From assembly GCF_900102525.1 (NCBI RefSeq), contig NZ_FNBZ01000014.1:1-36444 (forward strand): a stretch of DNA of 36,444 nt, written 5' to 3'. Of the stretch, positions 14,997 to 23,327 are shown in pieces. This DNA is from Allobosea robiniae (GTDB taxonomy: Bacteria > Pseudomonadota > Alphaproteobacteria > Rhizobiales > Beijerinckiaceae). The position numbers and the translations under genes were made by a program. Positions within the stretch are counted from its first letter, which is position 1; every line of letters begins with the position of its first letter. The notes below the pieces were generated by a model. The model was not told where the DNA came from and searched no databases. It saw nothing but the letters and a program-made list of their open reading frames with translations.

Positions 14997-16310
14997 TCAC
15001 TTTCCGATGCAGAATCCCGCGAAAAGCCTGTCGAGCACGTCCTCCACGTCGATCCGGCCGACAAGCCGCTCGAGCGCGACGACGGCCACACGAATATCCT
15101 CCGCCAGCAATTCTCCCTGTCCGTGGCCCGCCGTCACCGCCTGCTCAAGCGCCGCAACCGCGTCGGTGACGGCAATGCGATGGCGTTCGCGGGTCAGGAG
15201 GGCTGGCTCGCCCGATCCAAGCCGCTGAAGACGTGTGACGATCTCGGCAAGCAGATCGGTCAAACCCGCACCGGTCTTGACGGAAACCGCCCGTTCCCCG
15301 GGCAGGACGGGCCCCGGAAGGTCGGCTTTCGTGGCGACCTGGAGCAATTCGGCCGCGCTCTCGACTCGATACGGCTCCGAATCGACTCCACGCAGCGCGA
15401 CAACGAGATCGGCTCGCGCGACGAGCGCCCGGGCGCGGCGGACGCCTTCAACCTCGATCGGATCGGCGCTGTCGCGCAGGCCCGCAGTATCGATCAGGAT
15501 GACCGGGAGCCCGGCCAGATCCAGCCGCACCTCCAGGATGTCGCGCGTCGTCCCCGCAATCGGCGAGACAATCGCGACGTCGCGTCGCGCGAGCGCATTG
15601 AGCAGGCTGGACTTGCCGGCATTGGGCGGTCCGGCCAGCACCACGACGAAGCCTTCGCGGACACGCTCGCCCATGGCAAAGCTACCCAGCGCCACCCGCA
15701 GCGAGGCCAGCACCTCTCCCGCCAGCGCCAGCGCCTGCTGTTGCAGTGGGCCGGAGACGTCGCCTTCGTCGGAAAAATCCAGTTCGGCCGCGAGACGGCT
15801 CATGGCATCGATCAGCGAATGGCGCCAGCTCGTGGCGAAGCCGCTCAAGGCCCCATCCATCTGGCGCAGCGCCTGCTGGCGCTGCCATTCCGTTTCCGAA
15901 TCGATCAGGTCCGCCAGGCCCTCGACCGCGGCCAGATCGAGCTTTCCCGCTTCGAAAGCGCGCCGCGTGAACTCTCCGGCTTCGGCCAGCCTCACCTCGG
16001 GCAAGGCGGTCAGAATGGCAAGGAGGCGCGCCAGGACGGCACGCGAGCCATGGACGTGAAACTCGGCGACGTCCTCGCCGGTAAAGCTGGCAGGAGCGGC
16101 GAAGAACAGGACGAGCGCGCTATCGATCGTCTCACCTCCGGCATCGACCAGCCTTCGCAGGGTCGCGACACGGGGCTCGGGTACGATTCCTGCAATCGTT
16201 TCGAGAACGAATCGAGTCCGGCTACCGGAAACGCGGATCACCGCCACTCCGGCTTTGCCCGGCGCCGATGACAGGGCCACGATGGTGGGATGGATGTCCG
16301 AGCCCGTCAT
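14997..16310 (-). CDS. mnmE: tRNA modification GTPase MnmE (TrmE)
   Basis: 437-residue potassium-activated GTPase that partners MnmG in U34 modification. Order of parts: N-terminal formyl-THF-binding domain (TIVALSSAPGKAGVAVIRVS, SFTGEDVAEFHVHG, EAGEFTRRAFEAGKLDL), helical domain, inserted G domain with the P-loop GPPNAGKSS (227-235), IAGTTRDILEV and DTAGLRDS, then the C-terminal VLDRLFAGFCIGK, whose Cys-x-Gly-Lys end is the family signature. The protein is slightly shorter than E. coli MnmE (454), as usual for alphaproteobacteria. Upstream is a 654-base gene-free stretch rather than rho directly, so it probably has its own promoter there. Confidence 0.97.
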   Translation of the reverse strand: MTGSDIHPTIVALSSAPGKAGVAVIRVSGSRTRFVLETIAGIVPEPRVATLRRLVDAGGETIDSALVLFFAAPASFTGEDVAEFHVHGSRAVLARLLAILTALPEVRLAEAGEFTRRAFEAGKLDLAAVEGLADLIDSETEWQRQQALRQMDGALSGFATSWRHSLIDAMSRLAAELDFSDEGDVSGPLQQQALALAGEVLASLRVALGSFAMGERVREGFVVVLAGPPNAGKSSLLNALARRDVAIVSPIAGTTRDILEVRLDLAGLPVILIDTAGLRDSADPIEVEGVRRARALVARADLVVALRGVDSEPYRVESAAELLQVATKADLPGPVLPGERAVSVKTGAGLTDLLAEIVTRLQRLGSGEPALLTRERHRIAVTDAVAALEQAVTAGHGQGELLAEDIRVAVVALERLVGRIDVEDVLDRLFAGFCIGK

Positions 16311-16500
16311 TGTTTGTCGAGTTCCTCCGCGCGCCTGCGGCCGCAGCCGTCATGGACGAGGCCTTCGCCAACATCAAGTCGGCCGCGAAGCACAGGACCT
16401 CGCCTCCCGCTCCCGCAATCGGTCTCGCCAGAACCTGAACCCGCCAACACGCGGCGCTCTCGAAGCTGCGTCCGCCCCGATCCATATGTCCGAGATCGCG

Positions 16501-16535
16501 GCACTACCGGCACTACCGGCCATCTGGCACTACCG
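16501..16535. repeat. Triple GCACTACCG repeat
   Basis: GCACTACCG occurs at 16501-16509, directly again at 16510-16518, and a third time at 16527-16535 after an 8-base spacer. Function unknown; could be a short tandem duplication or repeated binding site upstream of mnmE. Confidence 0.6.
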
Positions 16536-16890
16536 CAGCAGCAAGTGCTTCCCGTCGAGAAAATTGAATATCTTCAATGGGCTGAACAAGATCAGGGGTC
16601 GGCAATCAGCGGGACGGTCGCTGCAGGTAGTACTGCTTCGCACCGATAGCGTCCCACCGCGCGAGTGGCCGGAGAGCCCGGTCAGCCGGACGTGCGCTGC
16701 TTGCTGCGCAAGACATGGCAGGCCACCATTTCGCTGCCGAATCGATGATGGGGTCGGGCTGTGTCCTGCACGAGGCTCGATGCAGCCGGTCGAGACGAGG
16801 CAGCCGGGCGGCGGGGTCTTAGGCCAAAGCTCGGACGGCTTCGCGATGCGGCCGGACATCTGGGCGCTGGGCTTCCGGGTAGGCTGAAAC

Positions 16891-16935
16891 AATTTCGCCG
16901 CCGCACGACCCTGGTCGGGTCGGTACGGCGGCGAA
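16891..16935 (-). terminator. Probable terminator of the hemE-hemJ-rho unit
   Basis: A 10-bp perfect inverted repeat, TTCGCCGCCG (16894-16903) and CGGCGGCGAA (16926-16935), begins about 30 bases downstream of the rho stop on the minus strand, with further pairing inside (ACGACC with GGTCG). Transcribed on the minus strand it is followed by AATTGTTTC, a modest T-rich tail. Confidence 0.65.
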
Positions 16936-16964
16936 TCGAACGCCGAAACCGGTCGTGCCGACGG

Positions 16965-18230
<1,266 letters not shown>

Positions 18231-18377
18231 GGGGCACCCGGATCATGAACGCCCTGCGAACCGGCAGGGGTTGGGATGGTACTGGATTGATCGACTTATC
18301 GGTCCTGGCCGGACCTGCGCTTGGGTTGCGCGACATGAGCTGCTGCTAAGGCAGGCGGCTCATGAACAGTCGACAAC

Positions 18378-18408
18378 AAGGGAGGACGCTGGAGAAGCGC
18401 AGCGTCCT
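18378..18408 (-). terminator. Hairpin between hemJ and rho (partial terminator or attenuator)
   Basis: Perfect 9-bp stem AGGACGCTG (18383-18391) and CAGCGTCCT (18400-18408) with an 8-base loop, 48 bases after the hemJ stop. On the minus strand it is followed by CCCTTGTTGTC, only weakly T-rich, so it may attenuate rather than end transcription into rho. Since rho is autoregulated in other bacteria, this leader could be the control point. Confidence 0.45.
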
Positions 18409-18455
18409 GATAGCGGGAATCGGCCCGGGGCTCAAGCAGGAAAGCGCAGAAGGCC

Positions 18456-18878
18456 TCAGAACGGCTTCACGATGACGAGAATGACGATGCCGACCATCAG
18501 CAGCGCCGGGATCTCGTTGAGAATGCGGAAATAGCGCGGCGACTTCACATTGCTGTCGTTCGCGAAGTTACGCACGTGCTTCACCAGCATGCCATGGATG
18601 CCGGAGAGGATGAAGACGAGCAGCAGCTTGCCGTGCAGCCAGCCGCCCTTGAAGCCGAAGGCGGACCAAGCCAGGTAGAGGCCCAGCACCCAGGTGGCGA
18701 TCATCGCCGGGTTGATGATGCCCTTGAGCAGCCGGCGCTCCATGATCTTGAAGGTCTCGGACTGGATCGAGCCGGTCTGCGCCTCCGCGTGATAGACCAT
18801 CAGCCTTGGCAGATAGAGCATGCCGGCCATCCAGGAGATGACGGCCATGACATGAAAAGCCTTGATCCACTCGTACAT
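18456..18878 (-). CDS. hemJ: Protoporphyrinogen IX oxidase HemJ
   Basis: 140-residue inner-membrane protein with four hydrophobic helices (FHVMAVISWMAGMLYLP, NPAMIATWVLGLYLAW, WLHGKLLLVFILSGIHGML, EIPALLMVGIVILVIV). HemJ is the oxygen-independent protoporphyrinogen oxidase typical of bacteria lacking HemG and HemY; it acts late in haem synthesis. Conserved marks include the early His of KAFHVMAV, the YLPRLMVYHAEA segment, KIMERRLLKGI and RNFANDSNVKSPRYFRILNE. It starts 11 bases after the hemE stop, so the pair is co-transcribed and both make haem. Function assignment rests on family knowledge and this context. Confidence 0.93.
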   Translation of the reverse strand: MYEWIKAFHVMAVISWMAGMLYLPRLMVYHAEAQTGSIQSETFKIMERRLLKGIINPAMIATWVLGLYLAWSAFGFKGGWLHGKLLLVFILSGIHGMLVKHVRNFANDSNVKSPRYFRILNEIPALLMVGIVILVIVKPF

Positions 18879-18889
18879 TGCCTGAGCCC

Positions 18890-19924
18890 TCAGCCCCGTA
18901 CCCGTTTCAGCAAGCGCTCGACATGCGCGATCGGCGTGTCCGGCAGAATGCCGTGGCCGAGATTGAAGATGAAGGGCCGATCGCCGAAGGCTGTCAGGAT
19001 GGCATCCACCTCCCGCTCCAGCGCGTCACCCCCGGCGCGTAGCACCAGCGGATCGAGATGGCCCTGCACCGGAACCCTGGACTGGATCTCATTCCGGGCA
19101 AAGGTCCGGTCGATATCGGTTTCGAGGCCGACGGCGTCGACGCCCGTGCCTGCGATATAGTCCGGGATCAGGTGCCCGGCCCCGCGCGGAAAGCCGATGA
19201 TCCGCGCCTGCGGATGCATGGCGCGCACGCCATCGACGATCCGTCGCGTCGGCGCGATGCACCAGCGCCTGAAATCCTCCGGCCCGAGCGCACCCGCCCA
19301 GCTGTCGAAGATCTGGACGGCATCGACGCCCGCCGCGATTTGCGCGTTCAGATAAGCGATGGACGAGGTCACGATCCGGTCGATGATCGCCTGAAACAGG
19401 GCTGGGTCGCGTTCGAAAAGCTCCTTCGCCGGCGCTTGATCCGGTGTTCCTCGACCGGCGACCATATAGGTCGCCACGGTCCAGGGCGCGCCGCAGAAGC
19501 CGATGAAGCCGGTCTCGCGGGGCAGGGCAGCCCGGACCCGGCGAACGGTCTCCGGGATCGAATCCAGCTTGGCCTGATCCACGACGCGATCGATCTCCGC
19601 CAGGCGGGTCGCGTCGGCCACGGGTTCAAGCCGCGGTCCTTCGCCCTCGGCAAACCAGAGCTTCTGGCCGAGCGCCTGCGGCACGAGAAGGATATCCGCG
19701 AACAGGATCGCGGCATCGAAGCCGAAGCGCCGGATCGGCTGGAGCGTCACCTCGGCGGCCAGCTCGGGATCGTAGCAAAGCGAGAGAAAGCTGCCGGCCT
19801 TGGCCCTGAGCTCGCGGTATTCCGGCAGATAACGCCCGGCCTGGCGCATCAGCCAGACCGGAGGGGTCGGCAGGCTTTCACCGCCGAGCACACGGATCAG
19901 GGCAGGGGTCTCGCGTGTCGTCAT
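18890..19924 (-). CDS. hemE: Uroporphyrinogen decarboxylase
   Basis: 344-residue cytoplasmic enzyme that removes four carboxyl groups from uroporphyrinogen III to give coproporphyrinogen III. Signatures: PPVWLMRQAGRYLPEYREL (Arg pair that binds substrate), AAILFADILLVPQALG (catalytic Asp), GFCGAPWTVATYMVAG, QIFDSWAGALG and, near the C-terminus, FIFNLGHGILPDTPI (His). I chose ATG 19924 (MTTRETPALIRVLGG); ATG 19942 in the same frame would add six residues. Its 5' end borders the probable replication origin, as in Caulobacter, where hemE transcription starts within the origin. Downstream genes are hemJ and rho. Confidence 0.96.
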   Translation of the reverse strand: MTTRETPALIRVLGGESLPTPPVWLMRQAGRYLPEYRELRAKAGSFLSLCYDPELAAEVTLQPIRRFGFDAAILFADILLVPQALGQKLWFAEGEGPRLEPVADATRLAEIDRVVDQAKLDSIPETVRRVRAALPRETGFIGFCGAPWTVATYMVAGRGTPDQAPAKELFERDPALFQAIIDRIVTSSIAYLNAQIAAGVDAVQIFDSWAGALGPEDFRRWCIAPTRRIVDGVRAMHPQARIIGFPRGAGHLIPDYIAGTGVDAVGLETDIDRTFARNEIQSRVPVQGHLDPLVLRAGGDALEREVDAILTAFGDRPFIFNLGHGILPDTPIAHVERLLKRVRG

Positions 19925-19959
19925 GCCTGACGGGCCATCCATCCCGCTATTTCTTAAAT

Positions 19960-19980
19960 AAGATTCCTAGAGAGAATCTT
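19960..19980. repeat. Inverted repeat upstream of hemE
   Basis: Perfect 7-bp arms AAGATTC (19960-19966) and GAATCTT (19974-19980) around a 7-base spacer, beginning 18 bases from the outer hemE start codon. Could be an operator or part of the origin unwinding region. Confidence 0.6.
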
Positions 19981-20089
19981 TTGTTTTGACTCTTGGAGGC
20001 AGGGAGATAGCCCGCCGCAATTCTGTCCACAACCGATCCACAGCCACTGGGACAGCGAGTCGCGGGCCGCGCGGGGCCTCGGTCACCGG

Positions 20090-20104
20090 TTAAGGCTTTA
20101 TTAA
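20090..20104. promoter_or_regulatory. Full CtrA-type binding site in the origin
   Basis: TTAA, seven bases (GGCTTTA), TTAA: an exact TTAA-N7-TTAA match, the site of the alphaproteobacterial cell-cycle regulator CtrA, which represses origin firing in Caulobacter. It adjoins a 13-bp palindrome CGAATTGAATTCG (20105-20117). Confidence 0.75.
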
Positions 20105-20142
20105 CGAATTGAATTCGGCGGGCAGCTCGCCGTCTTCCAAAA

Positions 20143-20158
20143 TGATTCACGTGAAACA
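20143..20158. promoter_or_regulatory. parS-like site (one mismatch) in the origin
   Basis: TGATTCACGTGAAACA differs from the parS palindrome TGTTTCACGTGAAACA at one position (third base). It lies in the non-coding origin region, so it is not explained by coding constraint. Confidence 0.75.
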
Positions 20159-20244
20159 CTTTGTTTACCATTCACAGCCGGGCGGCTGTTGATGGTTAGG
20201 GCGGGTTATACAGAGCCGCCACTCGGCCTGCGTTTCCTGTTCGG

Positions 20245-20253
20245 TTGTCCACA
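20245..20253 (+). promoter_or_regulatory. DnaA-box-like 9-mer
   Basis: TTGTCCACA matches TTATCCACA at 8 of 9 positions. A second 8 of 9 match, TTATACAGA (20206-20214, compared with TTATACACA), lies 30 bases upstream. Confidence 0.5.
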
Positions 20254-20393
20254 CTGCTCCCCACGGCCCGGGATAACCCGGTCGTTCCGAAACCGCGGGA
20301 GGGAAACGCCAGCTGCGTCAATTCTCGTCGCGGTGATTCCGGTCGCGCTCAAAGCGCGCTAGAGGATAATCACGCTTCAGGCCGGGGGATGCC

Positions 20394-21224
20394 GTGGTCC
20401 GCAATTATTTCCATCTGCATCTGGTGTCGGATGCGACCGGCGAGACGCTGATCGCCGTCAGCCGGGCCGCTGCCGCGCAATATGAAACCGTCTCGGCGAT
20501 CGAGCATGTCTACCCGCTGGTTCGCTCCGAGGCGCAGCTTGCCCGCGTCCTCGCCGAGATCGAGGCCTCGCCCGGCGTCGTGCTCTACACGCTGGTCGAG
20601 CCGGAATGGCAGGAGAAACTGGAGAATTTCTGCCGCGAGCTCGGCTGTCCCTGCCTGTCGGTGCTGCAGCCCGTGCTCTCGCTGTTCCAGTCCTATCTCG
20701 GCCAGGCATCGGCGCCGAAGCCGGGCGCGCAGCATGTGCTCAACACCGAATATTTCCGACGCATCGACGCGATGAACTACACGCTGCTGCATGATGACGG
20801 GCAGATGGGCGGCGATCTCGACAATGCCGACGTCATCCTGGTCGGCATCAGCCGGACCTCTAAGACGCCGACGAGCATCTATCTCGCCAATCGCGGCATC
20901 AAGACCGCCAACATCCCGCTGGTGCCGAATATCCCGCTGCCGCCGGAACTGGAAAGCGCGCGCAAGCCTCTGATCGTCGGCCTCATCGCCAGCGCCGATC
21001 GCATCGTCCAGATCCGCCAGAACCGCCTGCTCTCGCTGCGCGCCGATGACGATACCTCCTATGTCGATCCCACAGCCGTCGCCGATGAGGTCACGCAATC
21101 GCGCCGTCTCTGCGCCCGCAAGGGCTGGCCGGTGATCGACGTGACCCGTCGTTCGATCGAGGAAACCGCGGCCTCGATTCTCGACCTGCTTCGCGACCAC
21201 CGCATGAAGTTCATCGCGACATGA
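20394..21224 (+). CDS. ppsR: Pyruvate, phosphate (or phosphoenolpyruvate synthase) dikinase regulatory kinase/phosphorylase
   Basis: 276-residue member of the DUF299 family of bifunctional enzymes that phosphorylate and dephosphorylate pyruvate phosphate dikinase or PEP synthase using ADP and Pi. Starts at GTG 20394 after a strong GGGGGA site with a 5-base gap. Family marks: YFHLHLVSDATGETLIAVSR at the N-terminus, LVEPEWQEKLENFCRELGCP, the nucleotide-binding motif ILVGISRTSKTPTSIYLANR and NIPLVPNIPLPPEL. The C-terminal segment has YVDPTAVADEVTQSRRLCA and VTRRSIEETAASIL. Which dikinase is controlled cannot be told. First gene of a run ppsR-maf-aroE-coaE-dnaQ beside the origin, an arrangement common in alphaproteobacteria. 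Confidence 0.93.
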   Translation: MVRNYFHLHLVSDATGETLIAVSRAAAAQYETVSAIEHVYPLVRSEAQLARVLAEIEASPGVVLYTLVEPEWQEKLENFCRELGCPCLSVLQPVLSLFQSYLGQASAPKPGAQHVLNTEYFRRIDAMNYTLLHDDGQMGGDLDNADVILVGISRTSKTPTSIYLANRGIKTANIPLVPNIPLPPELESARKPLIVGLIASADRIVQIRQNRLLSLRADDDTSYVDPTAVADEVTQSRRLCARKGWPVIDVTRRSIEETAASILDLLRDHRMKFIAT

Positions 21225-21847
21225 GCGCATCGACCACCCTTTGGCTCGATCCCGAGCCGCTGATTCTCGCCTCCGGCAGCGCGACCCGGCGCGACATGCT
21301 GCTGGCCGTCGGCATCCCGGTCGAGGTGGTGAAGCCGGAGATCGACGAGCGCGCCGTCGAGAAGCCCCTGGTCGATCGCGGCGTGCCGGCGGATCAGGTT
21401 GCGGCCGCTCTCGCCTGCGCCAAGGCGCTGGCTGTCTCCCGCGACCGCCCCGGCCGCCTCGTGCTGGCCGCCGACCAGACCCTGACCTGCGGTGGCATCG
21501 CCTTTCACAAGCCTGCGGATCTCGCCGGGGCGGCACGCCAGATTGCAGCGCTCTCCGGCCGGAGCCATGAGCTCCATTCAGCCTTCGTCATCGCGCGAGA
21601 CGGCGCGCCGCTGGCCGAAGGCCTCGAGGCCGCACGCCTGACCATGCGCACGCTCCAGCCTGATTTCATCGCGCGCTATCTGGCCGTTGCCGGTTCGGCC
21701 GCCCTGTCCAGCGTCGGCGGCTATCAGCTCGAAGGGCCCGGCGCCCAGCTCTTCGACAAGGTCGAGGGCGACCATTTCACCATTCTCGGCCTGCCGCTGC
21801 TTGCGGTGCTCGCGTCGCTGCGCGATCTCGATTGCCTCGCCGGTTAA
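21221..21847 (+). CDS. maf: Maf-like nucleotide pyrophosphatase
   Basis: 208-residue protein of the Maf/HAM1-like fold that hydrolyses non-canonical or modified nucleoside triphosphates (dTTP, UTP or m7GTP, depending on subgroup) and is linked to septum inhibition in Bacillus. Visible: the N-terminal substrate loop LILASGSATRRDML, EIDERAV, the catalytic strand LVLAADQTLTCGG, and GGYQLEGPGAQLFDKVEGD with LGLPLLAVLASL at the C-terminal end. The usual Maf SASPRR loop appears as SGSATRR. The start ATG overlaps the previous stop by 4 bases (ATGA), so translation is likely coupled. The exact substrate class is unresolved. Confidence 0.9.
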   Translation: MSASTTLWLDPEPLILASGSATRRDMLLAVGIPVEVVKPEIDERAVEKPLVDRGVPADQVAAALACAKALAVSRDRPGRLVLAADQTLTCGGIAFHKPADLAGAARQIAALSGRSHELHSAFVIARDGAPLAEGLEAARLTMRTLQPDFIARYLAVAGSAALSSVGGYQLEGPGAQLFDKVEGDHFTILGLPLLAVLASLRDLDCLAG

Positions 21848-21859
21848 CGGACTTCTTTC

Positions 21860-22693
21860 ATGCCGCCTCGCTGCTTCGTCATCGGACATCCCATCGCCCA
21901 TTCGCGCTCGCCCCTGATCCATGGCGAATGGCTGCGCGAGCATCGGCTTACCGGTTCCTATGAGCGGATCGATGTCGCGCCGGTCGATCTTCCGGCCTTC
22001 ATCTCCCGCCTGCGCGAGGGCGAATTCGCTGGCGGCAATGTCACCGTGCCCCACAAGGAAGCGGTGATGGCGCTGGTCGATGAGATCAGCGATGCCGGTC
22101 GGGCCGTCGGCGCGGTCAACACGCTCTGGCGCGAAGGCGGCCGGATCATCGCCGACAACAGCGATGTCGGCGGCTTCCTCGCCCATCTCGATGCGACGGT
22201 GCCCGGCTGGCAGGGGCGGGTCGGCACGGCGCTCGTCCTTGGCGCCGGCGGCGCGGCACGCGGTATCTGCTACGGCCTGAAGGCACGCGGGGTCGCGCGC
22301 ATTCTTGTCGTCAACCGCAGCCCCGAACGCGCGGCCGAACTGGTCGCCGCTCTTGGTGATCCTCTGGAGGCGGGCGATTGGGCGAAGCGCGACCGCCTCG
22401 TCGGCGAGGCCGATCTCATCGTCAACACGACGGCCCTCGGCATGCAGGGCAAACCATCGCTGGAAATCGATCTCGCCGCTTTACGGCCGGGAACCATCGT
22501 CGACGATATCGTCTATGTCCCCTTGAAGACCGCGTTGCTGGCCGAGGCGGAACGGCGTGGCGGCGTTCCCGTTGATGGGCTTGGCATGCTGCTGCATCAG
22601 GCGGCGCCCGGCTTCGCCCGCTGGTTCGGCGTGACGCCGCAGGTGACGCCGGCGCTTCGTGCGCTCATCGAAGCCGATATCCTGAAGGCCTGA
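21860..22693 (+). CDS. aroE: Shikimate dehydrogenase (NADP)
   Basis: 277-residue enzyme reducing 3-dehydroshikimate to shikimate in aromatic amino-acid synthesis. N-terminal substrate site: VIGHPIAHSRSPLIHGEWL and GGNVTVPHKEAVMALVD (with the catalytic Lys). The glycine-rich NADP loop is LVLGAGGAARGI, followed by NRSPERAAEL. C-terminal features are NTTALGMQGKP, DDIVYVPLKTALL, and GLGMLLHQAAPGFARWFG, which closes over the active site. Length matches the family (270-290). Starts 12 bases after maf and is followed within 15 bases by coaE in the same direction. Confidence 0.95.
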   Translation: MPPRCFVIGHPIAHSRSPLIHGEWLREHRLTGSYERIDVAPVDLPAFISRLREGEFAGGNVTVPHKEAVMALVDEISDAGRAVGAVNTLWREGGRIIADNSDVGGFLAHLDATVPGWQGRVGTALVLGAGGAARGICYGLKARGVARILVVNRSPERAAELVAALGDPLEAGDWAKRDRLVGEADLIVNTTALGMQGKPSLEIDLAALRPGTIVDDIVYVPLKTALLAEAERRGGVPVDGLGMLLHQAAPGFARWFGVTPQVTPALRALIEADILKA

Positions 22694-22708
22694 TTCGCCG
22701 GAGCAGCC

Positions 22709-23323
22709 ATGACCTTCGTGCTGGGCCTGACAGGCTCGATCGGGATGGGAAAATCGACGACCGCGCAGCTCTTCGTGCAGCGCGGCGTACCCCTGCACGA
22801 TGCCGACGCGGCCGTGCATCGACTGCATCGTGGCCGGGCCGCAGCGCCGATCGAAGCCGCATTCCCGGGTACGGTGATCGATGGAGCGGTCGATCGCGCA
22901 AAGCTGGGCGCGGCCGTGCTCGGCAAGCCCGATGCCTTGCGCCGGCTCGAAGCGATCATCCATCCGCTGGTGCGTGAGGAGGAGGAGGCCTTCCTTACCC
23001 GCTGCCGCCGGGAGGGTGCGGAACTCGCCATCATCGACGTGCCGCTCCTGCTGGAAACCGGAGGCGAGGCGCGCTGCGACGCCGTCCTCGTCGTGACGGC
23101 GCCCGCCGAAGTCCAGCGTCAGCGCGTCCTGGCCCGCCCCGGCATGACCGCGGAAAAGCTCGACGCGATCCTGTCGCGCCAGATGCCGGATGCGGAGAAA
23201 CGTCGCCGTGCCCATTTCCTTGTGGACACGTCGCACGGTCTGATGGCCGCCGAGCGGCAGGTCGGTTCTATCCTGATGGCGCTCGCCGGCCGTCCCGGGC
23301 GCGGTGCGCAAGCGAGGTTCTGA
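22709..23323 (+). CDS. coaE: Dephospho-CoA kinase
   Basis: 204-residue enzyme for the last step of coenzyme A synthesis. P-loop TGSIGMGKST at 8-17, then the CoA-binding VPLHDADAAVHRLH with its acidic pair, FPGTVIDGAVDRAKLGAAV, RRLEAIIHPLVREEEEAF, VPLLLETGG and VTAPAEVQRQRVLARPGM, the lid-region arginines being in RQMPDAEKRRRAHFLVD. Typical length. The dnaQ start follows the stop codon by 4 bases, so the two are likely coupled. Confidence 0.95.
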   Translation: MTFVLGLTGSIGMGKSTTAQLFVQRGVPLHDADAAVHRLHRGRAAAPIEAAFPGTVIDGAVDRAKLGAAVLGKPDALRRLEAIIHPLVREEEEAFLTRCRREGAELAIIDVPLLLETGGEARCDAVLVVTAPAEVQRQRVLARPGMTAEKLDAILSRQMPDAEKRRRAHFLVDTSHGLMAAERQVGSILMALAGRPGRGAQARF

Positions 23324-23327
23324 AACG

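Larger units (their letters stand above)
16311..16964. other. 654-base gene-free spacer between mnmE and rho
   Basis: Short frames exist on both strands, but none has a recognisable domain, a good ribosome site or codon use like the neighbours. The stretch 16540-16620 is visibly more AT-rich than its surroundings. It contains three copies of GCACTACCG at 16501, 16510 and 16527. The part next to rho holds the rho terminator; the part next to mnmE (about 16311-16450) must hold the mnmE promoter. A 28-codon plus-strand frame begins at ATG 16352 but has nothing else to support it. It may be a decayed insertion. Confidence 0.5.
19925..20393. other. oriC: Probable chromosomal replication origin (oriC)
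   Basis: 469-base gene-free region between divergent hemE and the ppsR-like gene, more AT-rich at its hemE side than anything nearby. It holds a full CtrA-type site (20090-20104), DnaA-box-like 9-mers (CTGTCCACA 20023-20031, CGATCCACA 20034-20042, TTATACAGA 20206-20214, TTGTCCACA 20245-20253; 7-8 of 9 to TTATCCACA), a parS-like site (20143-20158) and inverted repeats at 19960-19980 and 20105-20117. Position beside hemE, with parAB 7-8 kb away, matches the experimentally defined Caulobacter origin. The distal 130 bases would also carry the promoter of the plus-strand operon (GATAAT at 20365-20370). Confirmation by GC skew was not possible here. Confidence 0.8.

Noticed and set aside
16530..16892. 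120-codon minus-strand frame in the mnmE-rho spacer
   Set aside because: No domain, no good ribosome site and atypical codon use; kept only as a note in the spacer description.
19947..20171. 74-codon open frame on the minus strand inside the origin region
   Set aside because: It spans the DnaA-like, CtrA and parS-like motifs, has no recognisable domain and uses codons unlike the neighbours; better explained as chance in non-coding DNA.
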